The position numbers and the translations under genes are program-made. A stretch of 64,000 nt of DNA from Streptomyces fagopyri. Its GTDB lineage: Bacteria; Actinomycetota; Actinomycetes; Streptomycetales; Streptomycetaceae. The stretch spans positions 1,798,001 to 1,862,000 of the forward strand of contig NZ_CP045643.1 of NCBI RefSeq assembly GCF_009498275.1, given 5' to 3'. The notes beneath the pieces were generated by a model, which saw only the letters and a list, made by a program, of their open reading frames with translations, was not told the DNA's origin and did no database searches. Below, in pieces: positions 55,930-64,000 of the stretch (the stretch's first letter is position 1; each line of letters begins with the position of its first letter).

Positions 55930-57123
55930 CTACGCCTTCCCCGGTGTCTGCCCCCGTTCGAAGTAGGCGAGCAGTTCGGGGTCGGCGGCGGGCACCTCGC
56001 GCGCGGTGCCCCCGTCCCGCAGTGACTCCGTGGCCCGGAATCCGGCGGCCACCGCCATGCGCGCGGCGACCGGGGAGGTGTCGGTCCGTCCTCCTTCGCG
56101 CACGAACCGGAGGAACTCGTCGATCAGCAGCGGGTCGGCGCCACCGTGTCCGGCGTCCTCGCCGGTCTCCGGCACCGGATACTCGGCGTCGGGCCGGGCC
56201 CGGTAGCCCGAGCGGTGGCCGTTCCAGACCTTCACCACGGCGCCGGGCCCGTCCCCGAAGTTCTCCAGCCGGCCCGCGTCGCCGATCGCCGTGTAGTTGC
56301 GCCAGTAGTCGGGGGTGAAGTGGCACTGCTGGTAGGCCGCCAGTACGCCGTTGTCCAGGCGCAGGTTGACCAGCGAGACGTCCTCGACGTCGATGACCGG
56401 GTTGAGTGCCCGCTGGGTGTGCGGGGGCCAGTGGCCGTTCTCGGTGTACCAGTCGTCCGTCCTGGGCTCGCCCGGCGCCCGCCGATGCGGGTTGTCCCCG
56501 TACACCATCAGGTCTCCGAGCGCCTGCACCTGCCGTGTGCAGCCGCCGGCCAACCAGTGCAGTACGTCGATGTCGTGGGCGCCCTTCTGGAGCAACAGGC
56601 CGGTGGTGAAGCGGCGTTCGGCGTGCCAGTCCTTGAAGTACCAGTCGCCGCCGAAGCCGACGAAGTGCCGGACCCACACGGTCTTGACGGTCCCGACGGC
56701 GCCGCCCCGGACGAGGTCGCGCATCAGACGGATCACCGGCATGTGGCGCATGTTGTGGCCGACGTAGAGGCGGGTGCCCGTCTCGAACGCGGTGCGCAGC
56801 ACGGCGTCGCAGCGCTCGATGGTGATGTCCAGGGGCTTCTCGACGAAGACGGGCTTTCCGGCGCGCAGTGCCTCGCATGCCAGGTCGGCGTGGGTGTGGT
56901 CCGGGGTGAGGACGAGCACCGCGTCGACATCGGGGTCGTGGACGACCTCGCGGTGGTCGTCGACGGTCCGGACGCCGGGGATACGGGCGGCGGCGGCCTC
57001 CCGCAGCAGCGGGTCGTGTTCGGCGAGGACGGTCACGCGCGAGCCCCGGCCGGGGCGGTGAGCGGTGAGCGCGAGGGGCCCGCGCAGGCCGAAGCCGAGA
57101 ACGCCGAGACGCAGATCGGTCAT
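55930..57123 (-). CDS. Gfo/Idh/MocA-family oxidoreductase
   Basis: A 397-residue NAD(P)-dependent sugar or inositol oxidoreductase. Rossmann start LGVLGFGLRGPLAL, the family motif KPVFVEKPLDI near residue 91 (catalytic Lys), and a C-terminal domain with YVGHNMRHMPVIR and LQKGAHDIDVLHWLAGG (conserved His). The substrate is not known. It is monocistronic; the frame remains open upstream of the ATG at 57123, without homology. Confidence 0.9.
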   Translation of the reverse strand: MTDLRLGVLGFGLRGPLALTAHRPGRGSRVTVLAEHDPLLREAAAARIPGVRTVDDHREVVHDPDVDAVLVLTPDHTHADLACEALRAGKPVFVEKPLDITIERCDAVLRTAFETGTRLYVGHNMRHMPVIRLMRDLVRGGAVGTVKTVWVRHFVGFGGDWYFKDWHAERRFTTGLLLQKGAHDIDVLHWLAGGCTRQVQALGDLMVYGDNPHRRAPGEPRTDDWYTENGHWPPHTQRALNPVIDVEDVSLVNLRLDNGVLAAYQQCHFTPDYWRNYTAIGDAGRLENFGDGPGAVVKVWNGHRSGYRARPDAEYPVPETGEDAGHGGADPLLIDEFLRFVREGGRTDTSPVAARMAVAAGFRATESLRDGGTAREVPAADPELLAYFERGQTPGKA

Positions 57124-57370
57124 GGGGTGCCTTCCGGGCCGTGTCGGGTGGCTCGGGCACAGCGTTCCTCCGCGGGGGCGGGGTCAACCCCTCCCGGCGG
57201 ACAGCTCGGACATGCGTCTCTGAGAAAAAGTCCTGTACGCGGCCTCCGGAGCCGTGCGCGGCCCGCAACCTGGCCGCGCGTGGATCCGGCCCCGAAGCAG
57301 AAATGGAGCGTAAAGAGTCTTCCTGAGGAGAACAAAGGAATCACTCACCACGGGGCGCATCTCCAGCCAC
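57124..57370. other. gap upstream of the oxidoreductase and the SGNH remnant
   Basis: No gene is supported. This gap and the first 100 bp of the SGNH remnant have lower GC than their surroundings (for example AACAAAGGAATCACTCACCA near 57331), which suggests decayed or transferred DNA. Confidence 0.4.
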
Positions 57371-58000
57371 ATGAGCCAAAAACGGGCTACGGCTCGGAGC
57401 CTGACGATCCATTGGCGATGGACCACGCACATACCGAACTCCAGAATGCACAGCGGCGCGGACCCACCGGGGGACCGCCCGTGCCCGGGGAAGGATCCAC
57501 ACGTCCAGGACCGCAGCGTGCTGGCTCAAGGCAACGTGCGCACCGTCCTGGTCTCCGCCGGCGCCGCCGACCTGTTGAACTGCACCAGCAGCGCCGACAC
57601 CTGCGTCACCGACGTGGAGAGCGGACTGGCCTCCCTCGACAGCCAGTTGAGCTCGTACTCCACCGACGACAGCCAGATCTACGTCGACCAGCAGCCGATC
57701 ACCCAGAACTCCGACATCACCGTCTGTCTCGCCACCGTCGCGCCGTTCACCGCCGCACACCCCGGCACCGCGGCCCACGAGCCCGCCCGCGAGCAGGTCA
57801 ACGCCCACCTGCTCGACAATTGCCCCGGGCAGCTCATCGACTTCGCCGCAGCGGTCTCCACCGACGGCACCGCCACATCCTCGACCGTCAAGGCCGCCGA
57901 CCTCTCGGAAGGCAACCCGTCCGACGCGTACTACGCCGACCTCGCGGCCCGATACGTCGACGACGTCGACTCCGGCGCACTCATCCACCCGCCCAACTGA
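57371..58000 (+). pseudogene. SGNH/GDSL hydrolase remnant, N-terminal catalytic block missing
   Basis: The last 150 or so codons (from about 57512, DRSVLAQGNVRTVLVSAGAADLLNC onward, shown here as residues 47-71) look like the second half of a secreted SGNH hydrolase. The segment includes the R-x-x-VNAHLLD region and the C-terminal DAYYADLAARYVDDVD with a weak D-x-x-H equivalent. Block I with GDSxS is absent. The 45 residues in front are unrelated, codon use there is poor, and no ribosome-binding site precedes the ATG. Most likely a gene that lost its 5' half. Confidence 0.65.
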
Positions 58001-58077
58001 CCCCACCACCGCGACCAGGCCCCGCCGCTCCCACCAGGTGCGCAAGGCCGCGCGGGAGCCGCCGGCGCCGGATGGCC

Positions 58078-58668
58078 TCAGAACCCGGCGCCGCCCTCCC
58101 GCTGTCCGAGCTGCTCGACCAGTTCCGCCGCCATCGTCTTGATGGTCTCCAGGCCCGCTCTGCCCCACGGGCGCGGTTCGAGGTCGACGACGCAGACGGT
58201 GCCGAGGGCGATGCCCGTGCGGTCGATGAGCGGGGCGCCGAGGTAGGACCGGACCCCGATCTCGTCGACGACCGGGTTGCCCGCGAAGCGCGGGTAGTCG
58301 CAGACGTCCTCCAGCACCAGCGCCCTGCGGCGGACCACGACATGGGGGCAGAACCCGTAGTCGCGGGTCATGTAGCGGCTGACACCGTGGTGGGTGCCGT
58401 CCGCGGAGGCCGGGACCGGCCGGGTGGCGGAGACGTTCCCGTCCGGGGTGTGCAGGCCCGCGAAGAACTGCCGGTTCTCGTCGATGAAGTTGACCATCGA
58501 GTACGGCACCGCGGCGACGTCGGCGAGCCGGTCCGCGAAGGCGTCGAAGGCGGGCTCCGTGTGCTCCCCCAGGCCGAGCCGGCGCAGTCGCCGGACCCGG
58601 GCGGGGGCGTCCTTGTCCTCCGGGGTCAGCAGCAGCCGGCCGGCCGGGCGCGGTGGGTCGTAGCTCAT
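58078..58668 (-). CDS. GAF-domain protein, fifth gene of conservon II
   Basis: A 196-residue protein consisting of one GAF domain: VAAVPYSMVNFIDENRQFFAG near residue 53, YGFCPHVVVRRRALVLEDVCD near 105, and SYLGAPLIDRTGIALGTVCVVD near 143. GAF domains bind small ligands or sense redox state. GGAG lies 7 bases before the ATG. It follows cvnD by 106 bp, so this conservon carries a sensor where conservon I carries a P450. Confidence 0.88.
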   Translation of the reverse strand: MSYDPPRPAGRLLLTPEDKDAPARVRRLRRLGLGEHTEPAFDAFADRLADVAAVPYSMVNFIDENRQFFAGLHTPDGNVSATRPVPASADGTHHGVSRYMTRDYGFCPHVVVRRRALVLEDVCDYPRFAGNPVVDEIGVRSYLGAPLIDRTGIALGTVCVVDLEPRPWGRAGLETIKTMAAELVEQLGQREGGAGF

Positions 58669-58774
58669 GGACGGACTCCGTGGTGGGGGCCGGGTGTCAT
58701 GTGCGGGCTCCGTGGTCGGGGACATGGGGCATGTGCGGGCTCCTCCGCCGAGGGCTTGCTCGTACGTCAGTACG

Positions 58775-59374
58775 TCACCTGTGGGCTCCATGAGTGGGGG
58801 CGTGCGCCGGTGCGTGGGCGAGGAGATGGCGCACCAGGGTGAGCAGGGTCTGCACGCCCGAACTGGAGATCCGGGCGTCGCAGCGCACGATGGGGATCCC
58901 GGGGTCGAGATCGATGGCCGCCCGCACCTCGGCGGGGTCGTAGCGGAAGGCACCGTCGAACTCGTTGACGGCGACGATGAAACCGAGACCGCGCTGCTCG
59001 AAGAAGTCGACGGCCGCGAAACAGTCCTCCAGCCGGCGGGTGTCGGCGAGGATCACGGCGCCGAGCGCGCCCTCGGACAGCTCGTCCCACATGAACCAGA
59101 ACCGCTCCTGCCCGGGTGTGCCGAAGAGGTACAGCACGTGTTCCGGGTCGAGGGTGATGCGGCCGAAGTCCATCGCCACCGTGGTCTCGACCTTGTTCTC
59201 GACGCCGTCGAGATTGTCGGTCGCGGCGCTGACCGTGGTGAGCAGCTCCTCCGTGCTGAGCGGCGCGATCTCGCTCACCGCGCCGACGAAGGTCGTCTTG
59301 CCGACCCCGAATCCTCCCGCCACCAGGATCTTCAGCGCGGTGGGGAAGGGGTCAGAGCTGTCGTCGTAGTCCAT
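58775..59374 (-). CDS. conservon II GTP-binding protein (CvnD type)
   Basis: A 199-residue GTPase-like protein: P-loop GGFGVGKTTFVGAVSE, G3-like LYLFGTPGQERFWFMWDEL, and NEFDGAF. The C-terminal tail is His/Ala/Pro-rich (AHAPAHAPTHGAHR), unlike conservon I. The ATG lies inside the 3' end of the DUF742 gene, overlapping by 23 bp, which is typical of these operons. Confidence 0.93.
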   Translation of the reverse strand: MDYDDSSDPFPTALKILVAGGFGVGKTTFVGAVSEIAPLSTEELLTTVSAATDNLDGVENKVETTVAMDFGRITLDPEHVLYLFGTPGQERFWFMWDELSEGALGAVILADTRRLEDCFAAVDFFEQRGLGFIVAVNEFDGAFRYDPAEVRAAIDLDPGIPIVRCDARISSSGVQTLLTLVRHLLAHAPAHAPTHGAHR

Positions 59375-59723
59375 CGAGCACTGCCTCCAGAAGAGACCGG
59401 TCAGTGGGGTTGTGGTGGAACTCGGGGGGTTTCGTGGTCAGCGCCCCGCAGTCGACGAGGTCGGACAGCAGCACCTTGGTGACCGCCGCCGGCAGCTTGA
59501 GCTGGGCGGCGATCTCCGCGACCGAGACGGGCGCGCGGCACAGTTCGAGAGCCTGGGTGTGCTCGGGGCCGAGGTAGCCGAGGGGGGTGGCCCCCGTGAC
59601 CATGACCTGCGACAACAGGTCGAGCGCGGTGGTCGGACGGGTCCGGCCGTTGCTGACCGTGTAGGGACGCACCAGCCGCCCGGCCGCGTCGTCGAGCCAG
59701 GGCCCGTCGCCGGCCGCGGCCAC
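59352..59723 (-). CDS. conservon II DUF742 protein (CvnC type)
   Basis: A 123-residue DUF742 protein: RLVRPYTVSNGRTRPTTALDLL, then the winged-helix part APVSVAEIAAQLKLPAAVTKVLL and closing LLEAVLDGLRRQL. I place the start at GTG 59723, two bases past the roadblock stop and preceded by a GAGG in that gene's end; the frame is open far upstream but overlaps the roadblock gene. Confidence 0.88.
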   Translation of the reverse strand: MAAAGDGPWLDDAAGRLVRPYTVSNGRTRPTTALDLLSQVMVTGATPLGYLGPEHTQALELCRAPVSVAEIAAQLKLPAAVTKVLLSDLVDCGALTTKPPEFHHNPTDRSLLEAVLDGLRRQL

Positions 59724-59725
59724 CC

Positions 59726-60160
59726 TCAAGGCCTCATCGCCGTGGGGCCGACGGCGGCCTGCCTGGGCGCGGTCATCAGATACGGGCGGACGCTCTTGAC
59801 GAGCATGGCCATCTCGTAGCCGAGCACCGCCGCGTCGGCCTCGCGTCCGGCGAGCACCGCGAGACAGGTACCGGAGCCCGCGGTGGAGACGAACAGCAGG
59901 GTCGAGTCGAGTTCGACGACGACCTGTCGCACGTCGCCGCCGTCGCCGAAGCGGATGCCCGCGCTGCGGCCGAGTGAGTACAGGCCGGAGGCCAGGGCCG
60001 CCATGTGGTCGGCGCTGTCCGGGTCGAGGCCGTGGACGGACTTGACGAGCCCGTCGCAGGAGAGGAGTACCGCGCTGGTGGTGTGCGGCACGCGCTGCAC
60101 GAGGCCGCTCATCAGCCAGTCGAGATCGGATGCATGGCCGGTCGGCACGTCGCTCGCCAT
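59726..60160 (-). CDS. conservon II roadblock/LC7 protein (CvnB type)
   Basis: A 144-residue roadblock protein: HASDLDWLMSGLVQRVPHTT, VLLSCDGLVKSVHGLD, and LLFVSTAGSGTCLAVLAG. The ATG at 60160 has AAGGAG 10 bases upstream and gives the usual family length. An ATG at 60235 that overlaps the sensor stop (ATGA) would add 25 residues and cannot be ruled out. Confidence 0.9.
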   Translation of the reverse strand: MASDVPTGHASDLDWLMSGLVQRVPHTTSAVLLSCDGLVKSVHGLDPDSADHMAALASGLYSLGRSAGIRFGDGGDVRQVVVELDSTLLFVSTAGSGTCLAVLAGREADAAVLGYEMAMLVKSVRPYLMTAPRQAAVGPTAMRP

Positions 60161-60231
60161 GGTGGATCGACTCCTTGGGGTACGAAGGTCTGCGGGAGCG
60201 CAGGTGGGGGTGGGCGTGCTCAGGAGGCTGG

Positions 60232-62259
60232 TCATCCGGCCGGTGCGCTCCCGTCGTGCCGGGCCGTGAGGTCGTGTCCGGGCGGGGGGGCGGTGTCACG
60301 CGTCCCCTGCGCGTCGGGCGGGGCGGGCGCGTGCGGGTCGGACGCGTGCGCGGTGTGGGGGTCGGCTGCGCGCGTCGTGCCCGGGGAGTCGCCGGCCGTT
60401 CGGACGGCGCCGAGAGGCGGTACGTCCAGGTGGCCTTGCAGATGGGGCGAGCGCGGGGACGGCTGGTCGACGCGGATCACCCGCAGGGGTGGCAGCGCGT
60501 CCAGGTCTCCGGGGTCCGGGTGCGGCCGGTCGGCGGGGACCTCGGTCCGCTGGGACTCCGCCAGTCCGATCCCGCGCTGGAACGCCGCCATCAGACCGGG
60601 GTCGTGACCGGCGACGTGCTCCGAGTCCTGGCGGGGCAGGGGCCCGTCGCGCAGCTGGGGCGCGATGTGCTCCTGAGCGCGCCGGCGCGGCAGTTGGGGC
60701 CTCGCCATGGTGCCCCGGACCACGCCGTTGCGCGGGGTGGGTGGCCTCTCCGCGTTCTCCGCCACGATGTGCCGGTCGTCGGGGCGGATGCCGGGCACGG
60801 CCTCCGCCGGATTGGGCCGTTCGGCGCGGGCACCGCGCACCGGGAGCGGCGCCGGCCCGCCGCCGCCCGCGCCGTCACGTCGCGGCGCGGCGGGCTCCGC
60901 CCGGTCCCGGCGTGACTGGCGCGGCACGGGGGCCGCCGTCGCGCCCCCGGGCGGCAGCGGGAGGGCTCCTCCGGCCGGTGGTCCCGTGGGAGGCAGAGCG
61001 CCGCCCGCCGTCTCCCCGTGCTGCCCCTGCGCGAGGAGCCCCGGGGCGCCCGGCCCGGTGCCCAGCAGCTCCTGCGGCACCACGAGTACGGCCTGGACAC
61101 CGCCGTAGATGTTGCCCTGGAGCCGGACGTGGATGCCGTGTCGCCGAGCGAGCTGCGACACCACGAAGAGGCCGATCCGGCCGTCCTGGAGAAGGCTCGC
61201 GACGTTCACCTGATCGGGGTCGGTGAGCAGCGCGTTCATCTTGTCCTGCTCGCCCGGCGGCATGCCCAGGCCCCGGTCCTCGACCTCGACCGCGAGCCCG
61301 GAGGTGACCAGGTTGACGCGCAGCAGCACCTGGGTGTGCGGGGCGGAGAACACCGTCGCGTTCTCGACCAGTTCGGCCAGCAGGTGGATGACGTCGGCGA
61401 CGGCGTGCCCGCGCAGGGTGCCGTCGATCGGAGGCACCAGTTTGACCCGCGAGTACTGTTCGACCTCGGCGATCGCCGACCGCAGCACCTCGGTCATGGA
61501 GACGGGGTTGCTCCACTGGCGGCGGGAGACGGCGCCGCCGAGGACGGCGAGGTTCTCCGCGTGCCGTCGGATGCGGGTGGCGAGGTGGTCGACGTGGAAG
61601 AGCCCCTTGAGCAGGTCGGGGTCCTCGATCTCGTTCTCCAGCTCGTCGAGGATCGAGATCTCGCGGTGCACGAGGGACTGAAGCCGTCGTGCCAGATTGA
61701 CGAAGACCTCGACCTTCTGCTCGCTGCCGGCCCGGCTGGAGAGCTGCGCGGCCTGTACGACGGCGGTGACCGCGCCGTCGTGCGCCCGGGAGAGGTCGGC
61801 GGCGAGCAGCTCGAAGTCGTCGGCGTCCGGGACGGGCCGACGGCTCGGCGCGCGCGGGGACGGCGTCTCACCGCGGCGCAGGCCCTCGACGACGGCGCGC
61901 AGGTCCGCCTCCGTACGGGCGCTGGTACGGCGTATCGCCCCGAGGCGGTCGCTGACGGACCGGGCGGCCCGGTCGGCGGCCACGGCGGCGATCAGGATGC
62001 CCGCGAGGGCCACCCCGAAGGCGCCGGCGAGGACCGCCCAGAGAACCGCGCCCGGGCGGGCGCCGGTGGAGCGCACGGTGAAAAGGACGGCCGCGCACGC
62101 GCTGAGGGCCACCGCGGTGGGCGGCAGGACCGCCATCCGCAGCAGCTGGGGCCGGAGGTGGGTCTCGGGCTGCGTGGGGGCGGCGCGGGCGACCGGCCGT
62201 CCGTGCCGCCCGCCCTCACGGCGGTCTGCGCGGGCGGCCGGTGCGCGAAGGTGAGACAT
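60232..62259 (-). CDS. conservon II sensor-kinase-like protein (CvnA type)
   Basis: A 675-residue protein. Two membrane helices (about 42-63 and 70-95), a HAMP-like segment, a coiled region, and a GHKL ATPase domain (LLAELVENATVFSAPHTQV N-box, VEDRGLGMPPGEQDKM G1 box, GLFVVSQLARRHGI). The last 280 residues are Pro/Ala/Gly/Arg-rich with no fold signature. Longer than the conservon I homologue by almost 290 residues, mostly in this tail. GAGGA precedes the ATG by 5 bases. Confidence 0.92.
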   Translation of the reverse strand: MSHLRAPAARADRREGGRHGRPVARAAPTQPETHLRPQLLRMAVLPPTAVALSACAAVLFTVRSTGARPGAVLWAVLAGAFGVALAGILIAAVAADRAARSVSDRLGAIRRTSARTEADLRAVVEGLRRGETPSPRAPSRRPVPDADDFELLAADLSRAHDGAVTAVVQAAQLSSRAGSEQKVEVFVNLARRLQSLVHREISILDELENEIEDPDLLKGLFHVDHLATRIRRHAENLAVLGGAVSRRQWSNPVSMTEVLRSAIAEVEQYSRVKLVPPIDGTLRGHAVADVIHLLAELVENATVFSAPHTQVLLRVNLVTSGLAVEVEDRGLGMPPGEQDKMNALLTDPDQVNVASLLQDGRIGLFVVSQLARRHGIHVRLQGNIYGGVQAVLVVPQELLGTGPGAPGLLAQGQHGETAGGALPPTGPPAGGALPLPPGGATAAPVPRQSRRDRAEPAAPRRDGAGGGGPAPLPVRGARAERPNPAEAVPGIRPDDRHIVAENAERPPTPRNGVVRGTMARPQLPRRRAQEHIAPQLRDGPLPRQDSEHVAGHDPGLMAAFQRGIGLAESQRTEVPADRPHPDPGDLDALPPLRVIRVDQPSPRSPHLQGHLDVPPLGAVRTAGDSPGTTRAADPHTAHASDPHAPAPPDAQGTRDTAPPPGHDLTARHDGSAPAG

Positions 62260-62552
62260 CTGCGTCCTCGTACTGGGCGTCGGGGGCACTCGGGCTCCCG
62301 CGGGTCTGCGCGACTCGGGCGTGCGCCATCGCGGTGCCGGTCGAGAGTGCCGAAAAAACGGCCCTGCGTCGCCCGACGGCAACTGACAGTAGTCGGCAAC
62401 GCGACAGGTGCGGTGGGCAGTTGACAAAGTCCCCCGGGCAGCGTCCCGCTCTGGTATGAGGTCTCGCACGGCAGACCGATATCGGCGTCGGACACGTGTT
62501 CCCTGCCGACCCCGTTCCGATCAGGGCTGGTCAGAAGTGGTCACGAAAAGAC
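62260..62552. promoter_or_regulatory. conservon II promoter region
   Basis: No gene is supported. The stretch 62345-62425 is less GC-rich and contains TTGTCAACTGCCC on the minus strand (from 62427), a possible -35 for the sensor gene. No palindrome comparable to those before conservon I is seen. Confidence 0.4.
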
Positions 62553-62591
62553 GGCGAGGGCCGGGGAGCTTCGCGCTCCCCGGCCCTCGCC
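62553..62591 (-). terminator. terminator of the MBL-fold hydrolase gene
   Basis: A perfect 17-bp stem (62553-62569 with 62575-62591), 5-nt loop, followed on the minus strand by GTCTTTTCG. It starts 22 bp past the stop. Confidence 0.9.
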
Positions 62592-62613
62592 GCAGGTGGT
62601 GCTTTCAGGAGAT

Positions 62614-63888
62614 TCAGCCCGCCGGCACCGTCTCCGGCTCTCCGGTGCCCTCCGCGGCTCCGCCCCCGGCGTCACCCGGCGTGTCGGAGCCCGCGCCACC
62701 GGAAGCCGCGCCACCGGAGGCCGTCGTACCGGGAGCCGGGGCGGCGGCGGTCCTCCCGACCGCGGGCCAGCCACCCTCGGGCGGCACGGCCACACCGCGC
62801 CACCAGGGCGCGGACGGGACGGCCTCGGAGGTGGGCTCGAAGGGCTCGCCCGGGTGCGGCAGCGCGATGCGCGCGCCGACCGTGTGCGCGGCCGCTATGG
62901 TCCCCTCGCCGGGCTCCACCCACGGGTGCGTCGCCAGGTTGAACGTGGCCCAGTGGATCGGCATCATCACACCGGCGGGCCGGCCGCCCTGGAGGTCCAG
63001 GTGGGCGCGCATGCCCTCCTCGGGCGTCATGTGGATCTCGGGCCAGAACTCGCTGTACGCGCCGATCTGGATCATCGTGGCGTCGAACGGGCCGTGCTCG
63101 GCGCCGATGTCCTTGAAACCCTCGAAATAGCCGGTGTCACCGCTGTGGTAGATCCGGTGCTCGTCGCCCGCCACCGCCCAGGAGGCCCACAGCGTGTGCT
63201 GGGTGTTGCGCAGACCCCGCCCGCAGAAGTGCCGGGCGGGCGTGGCGGTGAGGGAGATGCCGCCGACCTTGGTGGACTCGTTCCAGTCCAGCTCGCGCAG
63301 GCGGTCCGGGGAGACGCCCCAGTGCTCCAGGTGGGCGCCGACACCGAGCGGCACCGCGAACACCGTGTCCGTGTCGGCGAGGGCCTTGATGGTGGGCAGG
63401 TCCAGGTGGTCGTAGTGGTCGTGCGAGATCACGACGACGTCGACCGGGCCCAGCGCGGCCAGCGGCAGGGGCACCGGGTGCAGCCGCTTGGGGCCGGCGA
63501 AGTTGAAGGGAGAACAGCGCTCGCCCCAGACCGGGTCGAACAGCACCCGGTGCCCGTCGATCTCCGCCAGCACGCTGGAGTGTCCCATCCAGGTGAGCCG
63601 CAGCCCGCTCGCCGCGGGCCGGGCGAGGTCGGCGAGCGTCGTGGGGTGCACCGGCACCGTGCCCGCGGGGGCGCGGCGGACGCGCTCCTCCTTGCGGAAG
63701 AAGACCTTCGCGAACTCGATCATGGAGCCGTCGGGGCGGGTCCGGGCGCTGACCGGGTTCTGGAAGACCCCGTCCGCGAAGTTCGGCGATCTGCGGATGC
63801 GCTCCATGCGCTCACCGCCCGGCTCCGCGCCGAAGGCGGCGGGCTGCAGCGCGCGGAGCCCGGAGCTCAACGTACGGAAACCGGTCAC
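62614..63888 (-). CDS. MBL-fold metallo-hydrolase (NAPE-PLD/UlaG-like)
   Basis: A 424-residue metallo-beta-lactamase-fold protein. Metal ligands lie in VISHDHYDHLDLPT (HxHxDH), a later His in ATPARHFCGRG, Asp in IYHSGDTGYFEGF, and His in GVMMPIHWATFNL. WMGHSSVLAEIDGHRVLFDPVW is the family N-terminal strand pair. Phosphodiesterase or lactonase activity is likely. The last 50 residues are Gly/Ala/Thr-rich. I start it at GTG 63888, where GGAGG is 4 bases upstream; an ATG 11 codons earlier is possible. Confidence 0.88.
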   Translation of the reverse strand: MTGFRTLSSGLRALQPAAFGAEPGGERMERIRRSPNFADGVFQNPVSARTRPDGSMIEFAKVFFRKEERVRRAPAGTVPVHPTTLADLARPAASGLRLTWMGHSSVLAEIDGHRVLFDPVWGERCSPFNFAGPKRLHPVPLPLAALGPVDVVVISHDHYDHLDLPTIKALADTDTVFAVPLGVGAHLEHWGVSPDRLRELDWNESTKVGGISLTATPARHFCGRGLRNTQHTLWASWAVAGDEHRIYHSGDTGYFEGFKDIGAEHGPFDATMIQIGAYSEFWPEIHMTPEEGMRAHLDLQGGRPAGVMMPIHWATFNLATHPWVEPGEGTIAAAHTVGARIALPHPGEPFEPTSEAVPSAPWWRGVAVPPEGGWPAVGRTAAAPAPGTTASGGAASGGAGSDTPGDAGGGAAEGTGEPETVPAG

Positions 63889-64000
63889 GGTACCTCCAAT
63901 GGAGTCGGTCAGGCCTCCCATTATGGTCGGCCCCTCTGACAGCGCCGGGTCGGCGGTGTCACGGCGCGGTGTCCCCGGTACGCACACCGCGAGCACGGAC

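Overview
The window is about 72% GC chromosomal DNA with strong G/C preference at third codon positions, GTG starts, ATGA/GTGA stop-start overlaps and repeat-rich intergenic spacers. Together with a whiE-type spore pigment polyketide cluster and two conservons (histidine-kinase-like / roadblock / DUF742 / GTPase operons), this points firmly to a Streptomyces. I see no insertion sequence, prophage, integrase or CRISPR array.

Layout. 1-5001: the 3' end of an MscS channel gene, monomeric NADP isocitrate dehydrogenase, and a secreted beta-helix protein. 5057-13535: spore pigment type II PKS cluster: an O-methyltransferase, then on the minus strand cyclase, aromatase, ACP, chain-length factor, ketosynthase, cupin and SchA/CurD protein, with a divergent FAD hydroxylase that carries a collagen-like insert. 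13667-18588: RpiB-like isomerase, tRNA-Pro, lipoprotein, Lrp regulator divergent from an M20 peptidase. 18775-21190: thiD, and a cytX-type permease under a TPP riboswitch. 21488-24166: a three-gene operon of a PLP-decarboxylase-like protein lacking the PLP lysine, a 92-residue unknown, and a maleylacetate-reductase-family dehydrogenase. 25196-30664: SH3 protein, second tRNA-Pro, DUF309, cobF and cobK, TauE permease, thiolase. 30886-39025: large M4 protease, a 35-residue ORF, SIS protein / MurR-RpiR regulator / sugar kinase group, NUDIX and VOC proteins.

39324-46162 is the most unusual stretch. A conservon (cvnA-B-C-D) is followed 8 bp later by a P450 that lacks the ExxR arginine and the I-helix threonine. 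Next comes a leader ORF that spans a rho-independent terminator and ends by overlapping the start of one long ORF. That ORF encodes a DMATS-type indole prenyltransferase joined in frame to a complete tryptophanase. The likely output is a prenylated indole or tryptophan metabolite, possibly modified by the P450 and controlled by the conservon.

46571-57123: third identical tRNA-Pro; a split transketolase behind a MerR-type promoter that appears to give a leaderless message; an MFS exporter with a Met/His-rich N-terminal extension; YjbR, acetyltransferase, XRE-cupin and LysR genes; the threonine-degradation pair tdh-kbl; and a Gfo/Idh/MocA oxidoreductase. 57371-63888: a decayed SGNH hydrolase, a second conservon with a GAF protein as fifth gene, and an MBL-fold hydrolase.

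Family assignments come from reading motifs in the translations, with no database search. Start sites were chosen by ribosome-binding site, overlap with neighbours and usual family length.
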